Of a stretch of 59,191 nucleotides of DNA, positions 58,989 through 59,191 are shown one piece after another; position 1 is the stretch's first letter, and every line of letters starts with the position of its first letter. Below the pieces are notes generated by a model that was given only the letters and a program-made list of their open reading frames with translations, did no database searches and had not been told where the DNA came from. The translations under genes were made by a program, and so were the position numbers. Source of the DNA: Oceanithermus desulfurans (GTDB taxonomy: Bacteria > Deinococcota > Deinococci > Deinococcales > Marinithermaceae); the NCBI RefSeq assembly GCF_014201675.1, contig NZ_JACHEZ010000011.1:1-59191 (forward strand), given 5' to 3'.

Positions 58989-59191
58989 ATGGCGATTCGC
59001 GTGAAAACCACCCGCAGAAAAGTATTCGAACACGAAGCCCCCATGCGCGTCGTAGCCGTGCTGGGCGGCGAACTCACCGAGGAGGGGCGCTGGCTGGATT
59101 CCGAGCTGGACGGCGCGCTCGTGCGCATTCTCAAGGAAACGCGGTTCAAGGGAGATTTTGGAACCACCCTGTACGTACCGCTGGCAGGGGT
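58989..59191 (+). CDS. Leucyl aminopeptidase (M17), N-terminal fragment
   Basis: 67 codons up to the window edge. The segment MRVVAVLGGELTEEGRWLDSELDGALVRILKETRFKGDFGTTLYVPL resembles the M17 N-terminal domain, where an FKG motif and a following LYVP strand are conserved. The catalytic metal site, which would settle the call, is beyond the window. The ATG at 58989 follows TAAGCT at a distance of nine nt. It is divergent from the DUF1385 gene. Confidence 0.6.
   Translation, partial: MAIRVKTTRRKVFEHEAPMRVVAVLGGELTEEGRWLDSELDGALVRILKETRFKGDFGTTLYVPLAG

Overview
The window is a 59 kb chromosomal segment of about 65-70% GC. It most likely comes from a member of the Thermaceae (Deinococcus-Thermus phylum), probably a marine lineage near Oceanithermus or Marinithermus. 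I base this on strong G/C bias at third codon positions, many GTG/TTG starts, many -10 boxes only 6-9 nt from a start codon (leaderless transcripts, common in this phylum), an Oceanithermus/Thermus-like mix of genes, and a TakP/TTHA0766-type TRAP binding protein. The genus is inference; nothing here names it.

Layout. 1-105: right end of an IS481-type insertion sequence. 102-4932: minus-strand peptide ABC importer (binding protein, two permeases) followed by a metal-dependent amidohydrolase. 5034-6791: UbiD-type decarboxylase. 6792-14186: an accessory island with two secreted ten-cysteine peptides, two related large secreted proteins, a CPWC thioredoxin-like protein, a MacB/FtsX-type permease, its ATPase and a convergent LuxR-type regulator. 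14316-23960: housekeeping block with hemC, a Fur-family regulator, folC, folK, folB and folP (with a P3A proton-pump ATPase gene between folB and folK), a UspA protein and an MFS transporter. 24021-27180: TRAP transporter for 2-oxo acids or lactate. 27208-35242: small lipoprotein, rnhB, LOG protein, DsrE-like protein, a PASTA-repeat pseudokinase-like protein, and a lipoprotein plus kexin-like subtilase operon. 35407-41677: SPFH protein, an ABC export pair, and a phosphonate/phosphate-type importer (phnD-phnC-phnE). 41851-46357: methyltransferase, then an AT-richer gene-poor stretch with a lipoprotein gene broken by a 23-bp tandem duplication, a ZU5-like membrane protein and a lipoprotein stub. 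46358-50026: dnaE. 50027-51131: noncoding cluster of palindromic repeats. 51132-59191: ftsB-like gene, a second Fur-family gene with a clear operator, a class A penicillin-binding protein, a receiver-domain protein, tRNA-Gln(UUG), a lytic transglycosylase, mnmA, a DUF1385 membrane protein and the start of a leucyl aminopeptidase gene.

The most interesting locus is 7090-13707. Both small peptides carry a signal sequence and exactly ten cysteines with nearly the same spacing, four CxxC pairs and a cysteine as last residue. Each is followed by a secreted protein of about 370 residues that appears to hold two thioredoxin-like folds without CxxC. A CPWC oxidoreductase and a MacB-like ABC transporter complete the set. 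This reads as making, folding and exporting (or resisting) a disulfide-rich secreted peptide, but no function is proven. GC content falls sharply near 9235 and rises again near 12840, inside genes, as if the middle of the locus had been exchanged by recombination.
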